NCBI GenBank assembly: GCA_964030785.1
Contig: OZ034969.1
Location: forward strand, 33,121,601-33,185,600
DNA length: 64,000 nt
Source of the DNA: Siderastrea siderea
Lineage: Eukaryota; Cnidaria; Anthozoa; Scleractinia; Rhizangiidae
Reading direction: 5' to 3'
Made by a program: the position numbers and the translations under genes. Positions 8,224-19,375 of this stretch are shown piece after piece. Position 1 is the first letter of the stretch. Each line of letters opens with the position of its first letter. Below the pieces are notes generated by a model that saw only the letters and a list, made by a program, of their open reading frames with translations, was not told the DNA's origin and made no database searches.

Positions 8224-9132
8224 ATGGAAAAAGTTGCGAACCTGGAGACCTTAACAACAACACAAGCATCATCGCAACAAACCAGCATCCCTGACGCTGA
8301 ACGGGTGCCAGACTGGCAAGAGGCGAAGAAACTTTGGGGTATAGCTTGGAATATTCACTGGATTGGCCTCGGCGCAATGTTCAGTGTCTTGGCTATAGCT
8401 TCTGTTGCGGCACTAGTGCGATCAGGCAAAAGGAAAGGATTCGGTCGCAAGCCTTTTGTCATCGCCATTAACTCTCTGCTCCTGGTTTTGGCCGTTACTC
8501 GCGCGTTGTACCTATTTGTGGATCCGTACGAGTCGAGACAAAATGGACTCAAGATACCAAGATGGTTAGCTCAGTTGCTTTATAACATTGCTTTCCCCTG
8601 TTTGACCTCAGCATTTGGTTTGATCTTCTTGATTTTTCTTAGAGTCGCCAAACTTCAACTTGCTCCGAAGAGGCTACAAAAAGCTGGCTTCCTCATTGGT
8701 ATTATTTCCCTTCACTTCACCATTGTCCTAGTTGCGGAAATCATCAGGGTAATCAAACCGGACACCGCAATTCCAGCGATCATCGTTTGCCAGGTCTTTT
8801 TTATCATCTGGGGCTTACTTCTGTCGGCAAGCTTCATTTACGCTGGGCTCAAAGTGGTTCATCAATCGAGGATCATTAAAAAGCATCTACGAACACAGCA
8901 GAAAACCAACACGTCCAAAGTTGCAAAGGTCACTCTTGTCACAAGTTGTTTAGGACTCGCATGCAGTATTTTACAGCTGTATTCACTGATCAGTGTATAT
9001 GGATTTTATCGTGTTAATGAACAGCCTCCTTCTGCCTGGAAGTGGTGGGCTTTTCATACATCTTTTCGCTTGGTTGAAATGGCGATGGCTTGTACAATTG
9101 CGTATTGTGTTATGCAACCTGCCGATAGATAG
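8224..9132 (+). CDS. PRRT3/PRRT4-like seven-helix membrane protein, copy 1
   Basis: A single intact exon starts at ATG in a good Kozak context (ACCATGG). The 302-residue product has a polar N-terminus (1-40) and seven predicted hydrophobic helices near residues 44-65, 77-99, 114-139, 154-176, 182-208, 234-257 and 271-296. The signature segment GFGRKPFVIAINSLLL and the pattern TRALYLFVDPY match the C-terminal domain of proline-rich transmembrane proteins 3/4, here without the long proline-rich N-terminus. Vertebrate members are poorly understood, so no molecular function is assigned; a plasma or internal membrane location is likely. AATAAA follows at 9774. Other copies in the window are at 12631 (identical) and, broken, at 27945, 55560 and 61182. 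Confidence 0.8.
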   Translation: MEKVANLETLTTTQASSQQTSIPDAERVPDWQEAKKLWGIAWNIHWIGLGAMFSVLAIASVAALVRSGKRKGFGRKPFVIAINSLLLVLAVTRALYLFVDPYESRQNGLKIPRWLAQLLYNIAFPCLTSAFGLIFLIFLRVAKLQLAPKRLQKAGFLIGIISLHFTIVLVAEIIRVIKPDTAIPAIIVCQVFFIIWGLLLSASFIYAGLKVVHQSRIIKKHLRTQQKTNTSKVAKVTLVTSCLGLACSILQLYSLISVYGFYRVNEQPPSAWKWWAFHTSFRLVEMAMACTIAYCVMQPADR

Positions 9133-9773
9133 AGTGGTGGCAGTTCTACTATTCTATTGAAAATTCTTAGTGAGAAGACAAGTGAGGGTATTATATTGAA
9201 CTATTTAAAGATGGGTCTCAAGTGGCCAAGCCGAAGCACAATCGAAAAAGTATAATCTAAGCTTAATTCTCATTTTGCGAAATGTTGAAAAGGAAGTGGT
9301 ATCACGAGGAAGTACTGATCATATCTTTCATACGAGTGGTCACACTTAAGGATTCCGTCTAGACACTCCAAATTTGGAACCACCTGGTACAACATAACAA
9401 ACAGCACCACATTAAACTACTGCTAAATAGCTTTCATTTGGATGTCAGTGACACTTAAAGGTTCGAGGACTCACAAGTTAGAACCACCTCATTTAGCAGT
9501 AGCACAGGAAGCAAATGACTCCGTAGCTAACTTGTATTTGAACGATCACACTTCGGAAAAATTTAGCCGCAGACTTGGAAGCGAGAACTCCATGACTTAA
9601 TGTTCAGTCTGTAAGACAACTGAATAAGGAAGTAAAAATGTGTGGAATATCTGAGATCAATCGCTCAGTCATTTGACATTGTATTATGTAATCAGTCACT
9701 TGTCACGTGAAACAGCCCGGGTGTTAAAACATTAATGGAATTAAAAACTGCTGTACATATTGCATAAGATGTA

Positions 9774-9779
9774 AATAAA
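9774..9779 (+). terminator. polyadenylation signal of the PRRT4-like gene
   Basis: AATAAA lies 640 bases after the stop codon and is the first good signal on this strand. The same site recurs at 14181 in copy 2. Confidence 0.5.
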
Positions 9780-11724
9780 AAGGGTAGCTACAGTTTCTGC
9801 ATTAACCATTTTTAATCCTTCTCAGTCTTGAATTATTATTGTCTGTTACTGTCTATTATATGGCGTTTGCCACGTAGGTCAACTGTTCTAGTAGGGATTG
9901 TGGCTATCGATTAAATCTAAAGTTTGAAAAACTCACAGTGGATTTTTAATGTTAATGGAAAAGCAAAAAATTACACGTTTTGCCTGATTTCACATTTGAC
10001 AGCTTGCGAAACCGTATGTTTAATTACTGCTTCATCGCTTGAATTACTTCAGCGGTTATGTCACAAATTTTTCTAACACATGTCGGTGAGTAAATAAATG
10101 GCGAAAGGCCATCGTTCCTTCAGTTTTCAAGTTTGCGTGGTATATTCTAGAATGTTCTAGAATCTTCGGTCTTACAAAATGGACTACTTCATTGTAAAAC
10201 GACTTTTTCCGGGTTCCTCTGGGACAACTTTTTTCAAAGACTGGTGGAATGCGGAATACGGTGTGTTCGGACTCACCCACTTGGCAGCCTTACGGTTCTC
10301 ACCCGCGTGCTAATTAAGAAATTGGCCCGCATTGCGTGTAGGAGCGACGAAGTGTTGGTTCGTCTCGAAAACAAAGCAAGCGAGGTATGCGTGACTGCGC
10401 TCGATAACATTCAAGCGTGCGTAACAGTTACTTGCAGCATGGCACAACGTGGATAACTGCATGTCCCATGAAAAAAACAAAATAAAACAAAAACAAGTCA
10501 GCTGACAAGTAGCCCTGAAGGCTGCATAACCGTGCCGTAGGCCCCCGTGCTGTTGTGGAAGTCGTGAATTAAGTCTTCTCTTGTGAATAGAGATAGACTT
10601 AAAGAATTTAAACAACCAACATTCAATTTGACCAACTGGAATTATTTACCTTCTCCTTACCAAACACAGCTCCGCAAACGGAGCCCACGACTTCATCCTT
10701 CACCCGTGATCCTTTTCGCTGTGTTTTTGTCATGAGCAAAAAAAGCCGCCACAACTCTTAAAACAGGCAATAAAATTCCTAATAAATTAACCACATCCTT
10801 ACGATTGATCAGTATGGGCATCTAAACGGCCGTGAACAAACCAAAAGAATTAACCTCCTACATCTCACAATTGAAAAGAATTTGTACGGCATTTCTTCTT
10901 CATATCCCTCTAGTAAAAGAAATGCAGAACTTTCCTGAAGCACAACCTCGCATTTTCCGCAAAGTCACCAGAACTTCACTACCGCACCTACACTTTCCCA
11001 AGTCTGGTAAACATGCTTTATCCAATCCCCTTTAATCATGTCAAAGGCTTGCTTTGTAACAGGCGCATTTTTCAAACAAAGGCTTCGTTCATATATATAT
11101 ATATATATATAACAGTTAATGGTTGCCTCAGGCCAACATAGAATGCCACTGCGTCAGGAGGATCAAAGATTCACAGTCCAAGCCTCACTGCATGGAATTA
11201 AAACTCGTTGAAGGAAAGCGAGGACGGACAACTTCTGACGACTTAAAAGTTAAAAAATTTAATAAAAAATAAAAACGTTTCGGTCTTAGACTTTCATCAG
11301 TTACATGAAAAATTGAACTTATCAAATCTACCTTAAATAAGATTACAGTACAAAACAAGACGCAAAATACAATTCAAAGCTATGAGTTACGTAACCGGCG
11401 TGATTATAACAATACTAAAACGAGGATAAGTGACGCTAATCAAAAACATTCAAAAATAAAAACAATATAGTACATCGATTATATACCGAAAAAAGGAAAA
11501 CTAAACAATACTAACAATTAAACGTAATTACAAGGTGTAGATACAGGTACAACACTAAATAAATGAACGATACAAGGCAAAAATTTAACAAAAGACCGGA
11601 AATATGCTACTATAAAAATAATTAACAAAAGATGACAGATAAGACTAAAAACTAAAAACTACTAATTCAAAAAAGATGACATTTGTAATGCGGCAAAAGA
11701 AAGAGCAGTCAAAAGGAAAGCAAC
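9780..11724. other. no gene seen; AT microsatellite and decayed hammerhead-like motif
   Basis: No reading frame here looks coding. An (AT)n run lies at 11090-11112. From about 11110 the sequence resembles the 3' part of a retroelement, with AAAACGTTTCGGTCTTAGACTTTCATCAG at 11272-11300 in two pieces. The whole region is duplicated at +4407/+4433. Confidence 0.5.
11275..11302 (-). ncRNA. hammerhead-ribozyme-like core, probably decayed
   Basis: On the minus strand CTGATGA (11300-11294) is followed by a short hairpin (GTC-TAA-GAC), then GAAAC (11281-11277) and GTT. This order, CUGAUGA - helix II - GAAA - AC/GU - H, is the hammerhead catalytic core as seen in Penelope-like elements. Helix I cannot be formed well from the flanks, so activity is doubtful. 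A copy lies at 15708-15735 in the second duplicate. Confidence 0.35.
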
Positions 11725-11942
11725 CTATGTTTACGCAAACATGGATCACAACAAAATCCCAAATCGAGGCATTTGGAGCCCCAAAGGGCTGATAGACAAC
11801 AAAATCCCTGGGGGGGGCCTTAAACTTATTACAGTCATTATTGTTTAAGGGCCCCCCAGGGATTTTGTTGTCTATCAGCCCTTTGGGGCTCCAAAGGCCT
11901 CGATTTGGGATTTTGTTATGATCCATGTTTGCGTAAACGTAG
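11725..11942. repeat. long near-perfect hairpin, ~100-bp arms, 17-bp loop
   Basis: CTATGTTTACGCAAAC at 11725 pairs with GTTTGCGTAAACGTAG ending at 11942, and the arms continue almost without mismatch through ATCCCAAATCGAGGC and CCAAAGGGCTGATAGACAAC to a TTATTACAGTCATTATT loop. Transcribed, this would give a ~100-bp double-stranded RNA. It may be a fold-back MITE. A copy is at 16158-16375. Confidence 0.85.
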
Positions 11943-12083
11943 ATTAGCTGTTTGATGGCTACTAGATGACCTCAGGGGGTAAGAAATAGCTTGCAGAGTG
12001 TACTTTCAGGCAAAGCGAGGCATTTTCCTTAGCATGTCAGCTCAACTGCAGTTTTGCAGGCTGGTCTGGTTATATATATATAT

Positions 12084-12238
12084 ATACACCCGTTTTCAAA
12101 AACATTGCAACTTGAAAAATATATATACATATATACATCTTTTGTCTTCACAACGCGAAAACAGAAGAATAAATATGAAAACAAAAGGTATATATATATG
12201 TATATATATTTTTCAAGTAGCAATGTTTTTGAAAACGG

Positions 12239-12281
<43 letters not shown>
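12084..12281. mobile_element. inverted-repeat MITE in a TA microsatellite
   Basis: ACACCCGTTTTCAAAAACAT at 12086 is repeated inverted as ATGTTTTTGAAAACGGGTGT ending at 12242, with (TA)n outside on both sides; the right run extends to 12281. TA-rich flanks suit a TA-targeting element (Tc1/mariner type), but the target duplication cannot be read inside a microsatellite. A copy is at 16517-16711. Confidence 0.55.
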
Positions 12282-12284
<3 letters not shown>

Positions 12285-12630
12285 TAAGCTTTGTTTTACG
12301 AGTCACTCGAGTCTCACGACTTGCACGAGTAGAATCTTCACTTGAAATCACGAATGAAACAATTAGTGCATGAGCATTGGACATGAATGGAGGTGTCTTT
12401 TTGTGTGTGGAATTAATAACATTCTTTAATTGGTTTACTACCTGTGGGCTATGATGCATATTGCTCCATTGTTTCCATTTACTTCCTGAGTTCCATATCA
12501 GTAAGTAATGAAATTGAATTAATTATTCACGCTATACTGATAAACTGGTGGAATCAAGTGCACGGGACAAATGAAACAGCATAATATCTGTATTTTCTAA
12601 AGTGCAGAAGCAGTTAACAACAGGATTACC

Positions 12631-13539
12631 ATGGAAAAAGTTGCGAACCTGGAGACCTTAACAACAACACAAGCATCATCGCAACAAACCAGCATCCCTG
12701 ACGCTGAACGGGTGCCAGACTGGCAAGAGGCGAAGAAACTTTGGGGTATAGCTTGGAATATTCACTGGATTGGCCTCGGCGCAATGTTCAGTGTCTTGGC
12801 TATAGCTTCTGTTGCGGCACTAGTGCGATCAGGCAAAAGGAAAGGATTCGGTCGCAAGCCTTTTGTCATCGCCATTAACTCTCTGCTCCTGGTTTTGGCC
12901 GTTACTCGCGCGTTGTACCTATTTGTGGATCCGTACGAGTCGAGACAAAATGGACTCAAGATACCAAGATGGTTAGCTCAGTTGCTTTATAACATTGCTT
13001 TCCCCTGTTTGACCTCAGCATTTGGTTTGATCTTCTTGATTTTTCTTAGAGTCGCCAAACTTCAACTTGCTCCGAAGAGGCTACAAAAAGCTGGCTTCCT
13101 CATTGGTATTATTTCCCTTCACTTCACCATTGTCCTAGTTGCGGAAATCATCAGGGTAATCAAACCGGACACCGCAATTCCAGCGATCATCGTTTGCCAG
13201 GTCTTTTTTATCATCTGGGGCTTACTTCTGTCGGCAAGCTTCATTTACGCTGGGCTCAAAGTGGTTCATCAATCGAGGATCATTAAAAAGCATCTACGAA
13301 CACAGCAGAAAACCAACACGTCCAAAGTTGCAAAGGTCACTCTTGTCACAAGTTGTTTAGGACTCGCATGCAGTATTTTACAGCTGTATTCACTGATCAG
13401 TGTATATGGATTTTATCGTGTTAATGAACAGCCTCCTTCTGCCTGGAAGTGGTGGGCTTTTCATACATCTTTTCGCTTGGTTGAAATGGCGATGGCTTGT
13501 ACAATTGCGTATTGTGTTATGCAACCTGCCGATAGATAG
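12631..13539 (+). CDS. PRRT3/PRRT4-like seven-helix membrane protein, copy 2
   Basis: The frame and protein are identical to the gene at 8224-9132, including the ACCATGG start and the 302-residue length with seven membrane helices. The 5' flank is shared for only about 350 bases, because the duplication begins at 12281 right after a (TA)n run. Any promoter elements further upstream would be lost. Complete identity argues for a very recent duplication, gene conversion, or two haplotypes placed in tandem by the assembly. Confidence 0.75.
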   Translation: MEKVANLETLTTTQASSQQTSIPDAERVPDWQEAKKLWGIAWNIHWIGLGAMFSVLAIASVAALVRSGKRKGFGRKPFVIAINSLLLVLAVTRALYLFVDPYESRQNGLKIPRWLAQLLYNIAFPCLTSAFGLIFLIFLRVAKLQLAPKRLQKAGFLIGIISLHFTIVLVAEIIRVIKPDTAIPAIIVCQVFFIIWGLLLSASFIYAGLKVVHQSRIIKKHLRTQQKTNTSKVAKVTLVTSCLGLACSILQLYSLISVYGFYRVNEQPPSAWKWWAFHTSFRLVEMAMACTIAYCVMQPADR

Positions 13540-15494
13540 AGTGGTGGCAGTTCTACTATTCTATTGAAAATTCTTAGTGAGAAGACAAGTGAGGGTATTA
13601 TATTGAACTATTTAAAGATGGGTCTCAAGTGGCCAAGCCGAAGCACAATCGAAAAAGTATAATCTAAGCTTAATTCTCATTTTGCGAAATGTTGAAAAGG
13701 AAGTGGTATCACGAGGAAGTACTGATCATATCTTTCATACGAGTGGTCACACTTAAGGATTCCGTCTAGACACTCCAAATTTGGAACCACCTGGTACAAC
13801 ATAACAAACAGCACCACATTAAACTACTGCTAAATAGCTTTCATTTGGATGTCAGTGACACTTAAAGGTTCGAGGACTCACAAGTTAGAACCACCTCATT
13901 TAGCAGTAGCACAGGAAGCAAATGACTCCGTAGCTAACTTGTATTTGAACGATCACACTTCGGAAAAATTTAGCCGCAGACTTGGAAGCGAGAACTCCAT
14001 GACTTAATGTTCAGTCTGTAAGACAACTGAATAAGGAAGTAAAAATGTGTGGAATATCTGAGATCAATCGCTCAGTCATTTGACATTGTATTATGTAATC
14101 AGTCACTTGTCACGTGAAACAGCCCGGGTGTTAAAACATTAATGGAATTAAAAACTGCTGTACATATTGCATAAGATGTAAATAAAAAGGGTAGCTACAG
14201 TTTCTGCATTAACCATTTTTAATCCTTCTCAGTCTTGAATTATTATTGTCTGTTACTGTCTATTATATGGCGTTTGCCACGTAGGTCAACTGTTCTAGTA
14301 GGGATTGTGGCTATCGATTAAATCTAAAGTTTGAAAAACTCACAGTGGATTTTTAATGTTAATGGAAAAGCAAAAAATTACACGTTTTGCCTGATTTCAC
14401 ATTTGACAGCTTGCGAAACCGTATGTTTAATTACTGCTTCATCGCTTGAATTACTTCAGCGGTTATGTCACAAATTTTTCTAACACATGTCGGTGAGTAA
14501 ATAAATGGCGAAAGGCCATCGTTCCTTCAGTTTTCAAGTTTGCGTGGTATATTCTAGAATGTTCTAGAATCTTCGGTCTTACAAAATGGACTACTTCATT
14601 GTAAAACGACTTTTTCCGGGTTCCTCTGGGACAACTTTTTTCAAAGACTGGTGGAATGCGGAATACGGTGTGTTCGGACTCACCCACTTGGCAGCCTTAC
14701 GGTTCTCACCCGCGTGCTAATTAAGAAATTGGCCCGCATTGCGTGTAGGAGCGACGAAGTGTTGGTTCGTCTCGAAAACAAAGCAAGCGAGGTATGCGTG
14801 ACTGCGCTCGATAACATTCAAGCGTGCGTAACAGTTACTTGCAGCATGGCACAACGTGGATAACTGCATGTCCCATGAAAAAAACAAAATAAAACAAAAA
14901 CAAGTCAGCTGACAAGTAGCCCTGAAGGCTGCATAACCGTGCCGTAGGCCCCCGTGCTGTTGTGGAAGTCGTGAATTAAGTCTTCTCTTGTGAATAGAGA
15001 TAGACTTAAAGAATTTAAACAACCAACATTCAATTTGACCAACTGGAATTATTTACCTTCTCCTTACCAAACACAGCTCCGCAAACGGAGCCCACGACTT
15101 CATCCTTCACCCGTGATCCTTTTCGCTGTGTTTTTGTCATGAGCAAAAAAAGCCGCCACAACTCTTAAAACAGGCAATAAAATTCCTAATAAATTAACCA
15201 CATCCTTACGATTGATCAGTATGGGCATCTAAACGGCCGTGAACAAACCAAAAGAATTAACCTCCTACATCTCACAATTGAAAAGAATTTGTACGGCATT
15301 TCTTCTTCATATCCCTCTAGTAAAAGAAATGCAGAACTTTCCTGAAGCACAACCTCGCATTTTCCGCAAAGTCACCAGAACTTCACTACCGCACCTACAC
15401 TTTCCCAAGTCTGGTAAACATGCTTTATCCAATCCCCTTTAATCATGTCAAAGGCTTGCTTTGTAACAGGCGCATTTTTCAAACAAAGGCTTCG

Positions 15495-15545
<51 letters not shown>

Positions 15546-16157
15546 CAGTTAATGGTTGCCTCAGGCCAACATAGAATGCCACTGCGTCAGGAGGATCAAA
15601 GATTCACAGTCCAAGCCTCACTGCATGGAATTAAAACTCGTTGAAGGAAAGCGAGGACGGACAACTTCTGACGACTTAAAAGTTAAAAAATTTAATAAAA
15701 AATAAAAACGTTTCGGTCTTAGACTTTCATCAGTTACATGAAAAATTGAACTTATCAAATCTACCTTAAATAAGATTACAGTACAAAACAAGACGCAAAA
15801 TACAATTCAAAGCTATGAGTTACGTAACCGGCGTGATTATAACAATACTAAAACGAGGATAAGTGACGCTAATCAAAAACATTCAAAAATAAAAACAATA
15901 TAGTACATCGATTATATACCGAAAAAAGGAAAACTAAACAATACTAACAATTAAACGTAATTACAAGGTGTAGATACAGGTACAACACTAAATAAATGAA
16001 CGATACAAGGCAAAAATTTAACAAAAGACCGGAAATATGCTACTATAAAAATAATTAACAAAAGATGACAGATAAGACTAAAAACTAAAAACTACTAATT
16101 CAAAAAAGATGACATTTGTAATGCGGCAAAAGAAAGAGCAGTCAAAAGGAAAGCAAC

Positions 16158-16375
16158 CTATGTTTACGCAAACATGGATCACAACAAAATCCCAAATCGA
16201 GGCATTTGGAGCCCCAAAGGGCTGATAGACAACAAAATCCCTGGGGGGGGCCTTAAACTTATTACAGTCATTATTGTTTAAGGGCCCCCCAGGGATTTTG
16301 TTGTCTATCAGCCCTTTGGGGCTCCAAAGGCCTCGATTTGGGATTTTGTTATGATCCATGTTTGCGTAAACGTAG
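16158..16375. repeat. long hairpin, second copy
   Basis: Same ~100-bp arms and loop as at 11725-11942, shifted by 4433 bases, with no difference seen. Confidence 0.85.
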
Positions 16376-16671
16376 ATTAGCTGTTTGATGGCTACTAGAT
16401 GACCTCAGGGGGTAAGAAATAGCTTGCAGAGTGTACTTTCAGGCAAAGCGAGGCATTTTCCTTAGCATGTCAGCTCAACTGCAGTTTTGCAGGCTGGTCT
16501 GGTTATATATATATATATACACCCGTTTTCAAAAACATTGCAACTTGAAAAATATATATACATATATACATCTTTTGTCTTCACAACGCGAAAACAGAAG
16601 AATAAATATGAAAACAAAAGGTATATATATATGTATATATATTTTTCAAGTAGCAATGTTTTTGAAAACGG

Positions 16672-16711
<40 letters not shown>

Positions 16712-16715
<4 letters not shown>

Positions 16716-18075
16716 TAAAAACTGGACTAGGTATATTGGATTTCTAGCATTTTGATTGGCTGAACGGAGCTAGGCTATGAGCTCATATACCTGCTGAGAC
16801 CAAATATGGTCAATGAACACTCAACAACAAAGTGAGCTGAAAGTTTTTTCCTCGCGAGCAACCCGGTGAGAAAAATGGACAAGAAAAATCACTTGGCAGC
16901 GAATTTAAATTAAGCAGAAATTCCAACAGCGTCACCAACAAGCATCACCAACAGCGTCGTCTAACACAAGTCAAAATTGTTTGAAGAAACTGTGCAGAAA
17001 TGGAAATTTAAGCATAAAGCGTTGTGTTTACAATTAAGCTTAATTTCTTTCATCGATCGTCACGTCGATCATTGAAATTGAACAAACGGTAGGTTTTGTC
17101 AGGAAGGCTTTCCACTTCAAAATATCAAGACAAGACATAAAATAAAACACAATGAAATGGGGCAGGAGCATTTTAATAAAACTATCACACATTCATGGCA
17201 AGTCGGTGCGATAATCATGAATCAGTCTAAACAAGTACTAAAAAAAATACAGCTGCAAACTACCAAGAAGGAAGGAAGGGCGAGATTTTTTTCGGCTTTA
17301 CACACGCAAAATTGACACTGGTTTACCTGCACTCGTTGTAGCTCTGTGTTCCAACAGGTCCAAATGCTCAGATAGAAATCGGATGCCATGTAAACGGAGC
17401 TGAATCGCTTTTCCAGTTGTTTGAATGTTGTTTTTACCATTCCGTCCGCAACCTCTAAACCGAGAACAACTGCATTTTGCACTTCCCGTTTAACAAACTA
17501 TGATGGTGAATTCTAATGTTCCTCGCTACAGTAATCTTGGTTCTGAGCCGCATAGAAATTACCTCTTCAAGTTCAAATTTGTTCTGTCTTCAGTTCGATC
17601 AAACACGCACATGATAGCTCCGTTGTGCGAACAGGTTACAAGCTTGTTCAGTTTCAACTCCAGCAGTTAATGTGGTGAAATTGTACAGCTTCAATCCGCT
17701 TTGAACGAGACTACAACAATGTCTCAGGAAAAATCAAACATGTACCATATTTCAGAGCCAATAATTAGAAGATTTTTCTCCAAAACTTATGCTACTTTGT
17801 TCACTTTCGAGCACTTTTCATTGATTCATTCAGCTTTGCAATGAAACGCTGCAACACTTCCCAAGGTTTTGGCGCCTTTTTCGTTCAGTCATGTGATCGA
17901 TTCTTGTTCCGTTTAAATTTCTTTTCTCATTTTTCCCGTTCCTTCTTGATTTTTTTTAAACAGTGGTTAAGTTTTTAATAAAACAATTATTCTACTCGGG
18001 CTTGCTGGATATCAAATGATTATAACCAACTCGGCGCTACGCGCCTCGTTGGTTATCTATCATTCGATATCCAGT
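16712..18075 (-). mobile_element. left arm of a large inverted-repeat structure
   Basis: The sequence TTTATTAAAAACTGGACTAGGTATATTGG at 16712 (read in two parts) returns inverted at 24895 downward, and homology continues through the exon-like segment and the hairpin ending near 18075. The arms are ~1.37 kb and clearly diverged, with base changes and small indels throughout. They bracket 18076-23530. The structure may be a fold-back transposon or an inverted duplication. It begins at the (TA)n that ends the segmental duplication. Confidence 0.75.
17327..17498 (-). other. exon-like open segment, copy in left arm
   Basis: An open stretch reads FVKREVQNAVVL, then EVADGMVKTTFKQLEKRF, ending WNTELQRVQ, and stops exactly at a consensus splice donor, CAG/GTAAAC (17327/17326). 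The inverted copy at 24151-24321 is also open and ends at the same donor, with mostly conservative residue changes. This suggests a real ancestral exon, though no partner exon is found. The family is unknown. Confidence 0.35.
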
Positions 18076-18639
18076 AACTTGTCAAAGGTCGCAGAAAGTA
18101 AACAATAATACATAATTTGTCAGCCAAAGATTACATAACATTACATTATATTCAAAGGATTTACAAAAAGTGCTAATGAAATGAACACACAAAGGTTACA
18201 AAACATTACAGATAACTAGTCAGAGGTCTTCATAAAAAGTATAGCCCAATTTGTCACCCGAAGGGCATCCATCACAAAAAGATTTCGGTGTAAAAATTCA
18301 GCTATTACGTAACTAAACAAGTAAAAAATAATAATGCAAGGTGGTATGAGAAAAGTACGATAAAAAGTTCTTCAACGTAACAAAATCCTAACTAGATGAC
18401 CTTGAATAAAAGCAACAGTTAGATAGACAACAGTTTCCAAGGCAGGAGTCCTTAAACAGAAAAATCCGTAATAAAATCCCCGGCCGAAGCCCCTGAGTAG
18501 ATCAAGCGTACGCCAAAATAACAAAATCCTAAAGAAAGGCCTTTGAACGTATATACGAGACTCTTATCGTTGAATTAATCTTTAAACCTAGCTCTTAAAA
18601 TTAAAAATATGAAATTCTTAACAAAAATGGCTAAAAGTG

Positions 18640-19010
18640 CATAAAACACGTCAATTAAACCTAATTCTATTTTTTGAATTGAATTCGGATCTTTCATTGA
18701 GGCCCTGGGGTTGGAGAGTGCAAAGTTGGGAGCACCAGAACGCTTCCCTTGTGAGTAAGCGTTTATCAATTTGACCGTCACTTTCATTAACAACTTTTTC
18801 GATCACAATGAATTCAAAGTCAGACATTTGGTGTTCAATTCTATTGTAATGCACGGCTAATTCGCACGTGGTCTTATTCGTTAGCATAGCCGACTTGTGA
18901 TTACGAAATCTGACCTTGAATTCATTGGATGTAGAGCCTACATACTGAACCTTACATTTTTTACAGGTAGCTAAGTAAATTACGTTCTTTGATTTACAGT
19001 CAAGATGTTG
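18640..19010 (-). pseudogene. Penelope-like element, GIY-YIG endonuclease end
   Basis: On the minus strand the translation reads CKSKNVIYLATCKKCKVQYVGST, split here into CKSKNVIYLATC and KKCKVQYVGST, then FKVRFRNHKSAMLTNKTTCE, LAVHYN, DFEFIVIEKV, and DKRLLTREAFWCSQL. This is the GIY-YIG nuclease region found C-terminal to the reverse transcriptase in Penelope elements, with cysteines of the linker zinc finger (C..C). The reverse transcriptase part is absent, so it is a 5'-truncated copy, lying between the large inverted arms. The tail runs to about 18100 with no other gene. Confidence 0.7.
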
Positions 19011-19029
19011 CCTGATACTATAATATATA

Positions 19030-19335
19030 TATTTAACAATTAGATTATGAGCTCGAGATTTCTATCGCGTGATAGTTGATGAGGCCGAAGGCCGAATCAA
19101 GTATCACGCATAGAAATCGAGATCGAATAATCTAAATGTTTTAGTATAAATCTACCAGACGTTCAAAGCTTAACAGCAGACACTACATGTTTTTATTGAA
19201 AAATGATATAAATAGGTCACACCGCGCGCGGAAAACACTCTACTCACTATCTACAACAGAATAGATAGTGAGTAGCGTAGCCAATCAGAGAACAGCATTA
19301 GTGATAGAACGCTAGTAGATTTATACTAAATAAAT
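19030..19335. mobile_element. two short hairpin MITEs
   Basis: At 19060-19122 GATTTCTATCGCGTGATA pairs with TATCACGCATAGAAATC around a TTGAT...ATCAA loop stem. At 19141-19332 TTTAGTATAAATCTAC is repeated inverted as GTAGATTTATACTAAA. Neither has coding capacity. Confidence 0.55.
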
Positions 19336-19375
19336 ATATCAGCTGTCTTTTTACGTAAAAAAGCTGTCTTTTTAA

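Larger units (their letters stand above)
7874..12280. repeat. tandem segmental duplication, copy 1 (4.4 kb)
   Basis: The sequence starting ATTCTAAGCTTTG at 7874 restarts at 12281, and every checked landmark recurs at +4407, then at +4433 after a longer AT run in copy 2. The gene, its 5' flank from 350 bases upstream, its 3' region, a long hairpin and a microsatellite are all included. I saw no base difference outside the AT runs. The distal breakpoint lies in (TA)n. Confidence 0.9.
12281..16711. repeat. tandem segmental duplication, copy 2 (4.43 kb)
   Basis: This repeats 7874-12280. The only length change I found is a longer (AT)n at 15499-15543, 26 bases more, and a slightly different (TA)n end. 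It contains the second PRRT4-like gene, the long hairpin (16158-16375), the hammerhead-like core and the MITE. The right junction again lies in (TA)n before TTTATTAAAAACTGG. Confidence 0.9.

Noticed and set aside
10056..10615. Frames of 70-101 codons behind the PRRT4-like genes
   Set aside because: No domain, no conserved features, overlapping on both strands, and they recur only because the segment is duplicated.
11998..12345. A CRISPR-like or direct-repeat array
   Set aside because: The repeats are TA runs and inverted arms, with no regular spacers. The DNA is eukaryotic.
12029..12459. Tyrosine-isoleucine-rich small proteins near 12.1 and 16.5 kb
   Set aside because: They translate TA microsatellites and hairpin arms, not genes.
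19070..19100. TTGATGAGGCCGAAGGCCGAA resembles a hammerhead core
   Set aside because: The essential C of CUGAUGA is T, GAAA is only GAA, no helix I or cleavage triplet is in place, and the segment is simply the loop stem of a hairpin MITE.
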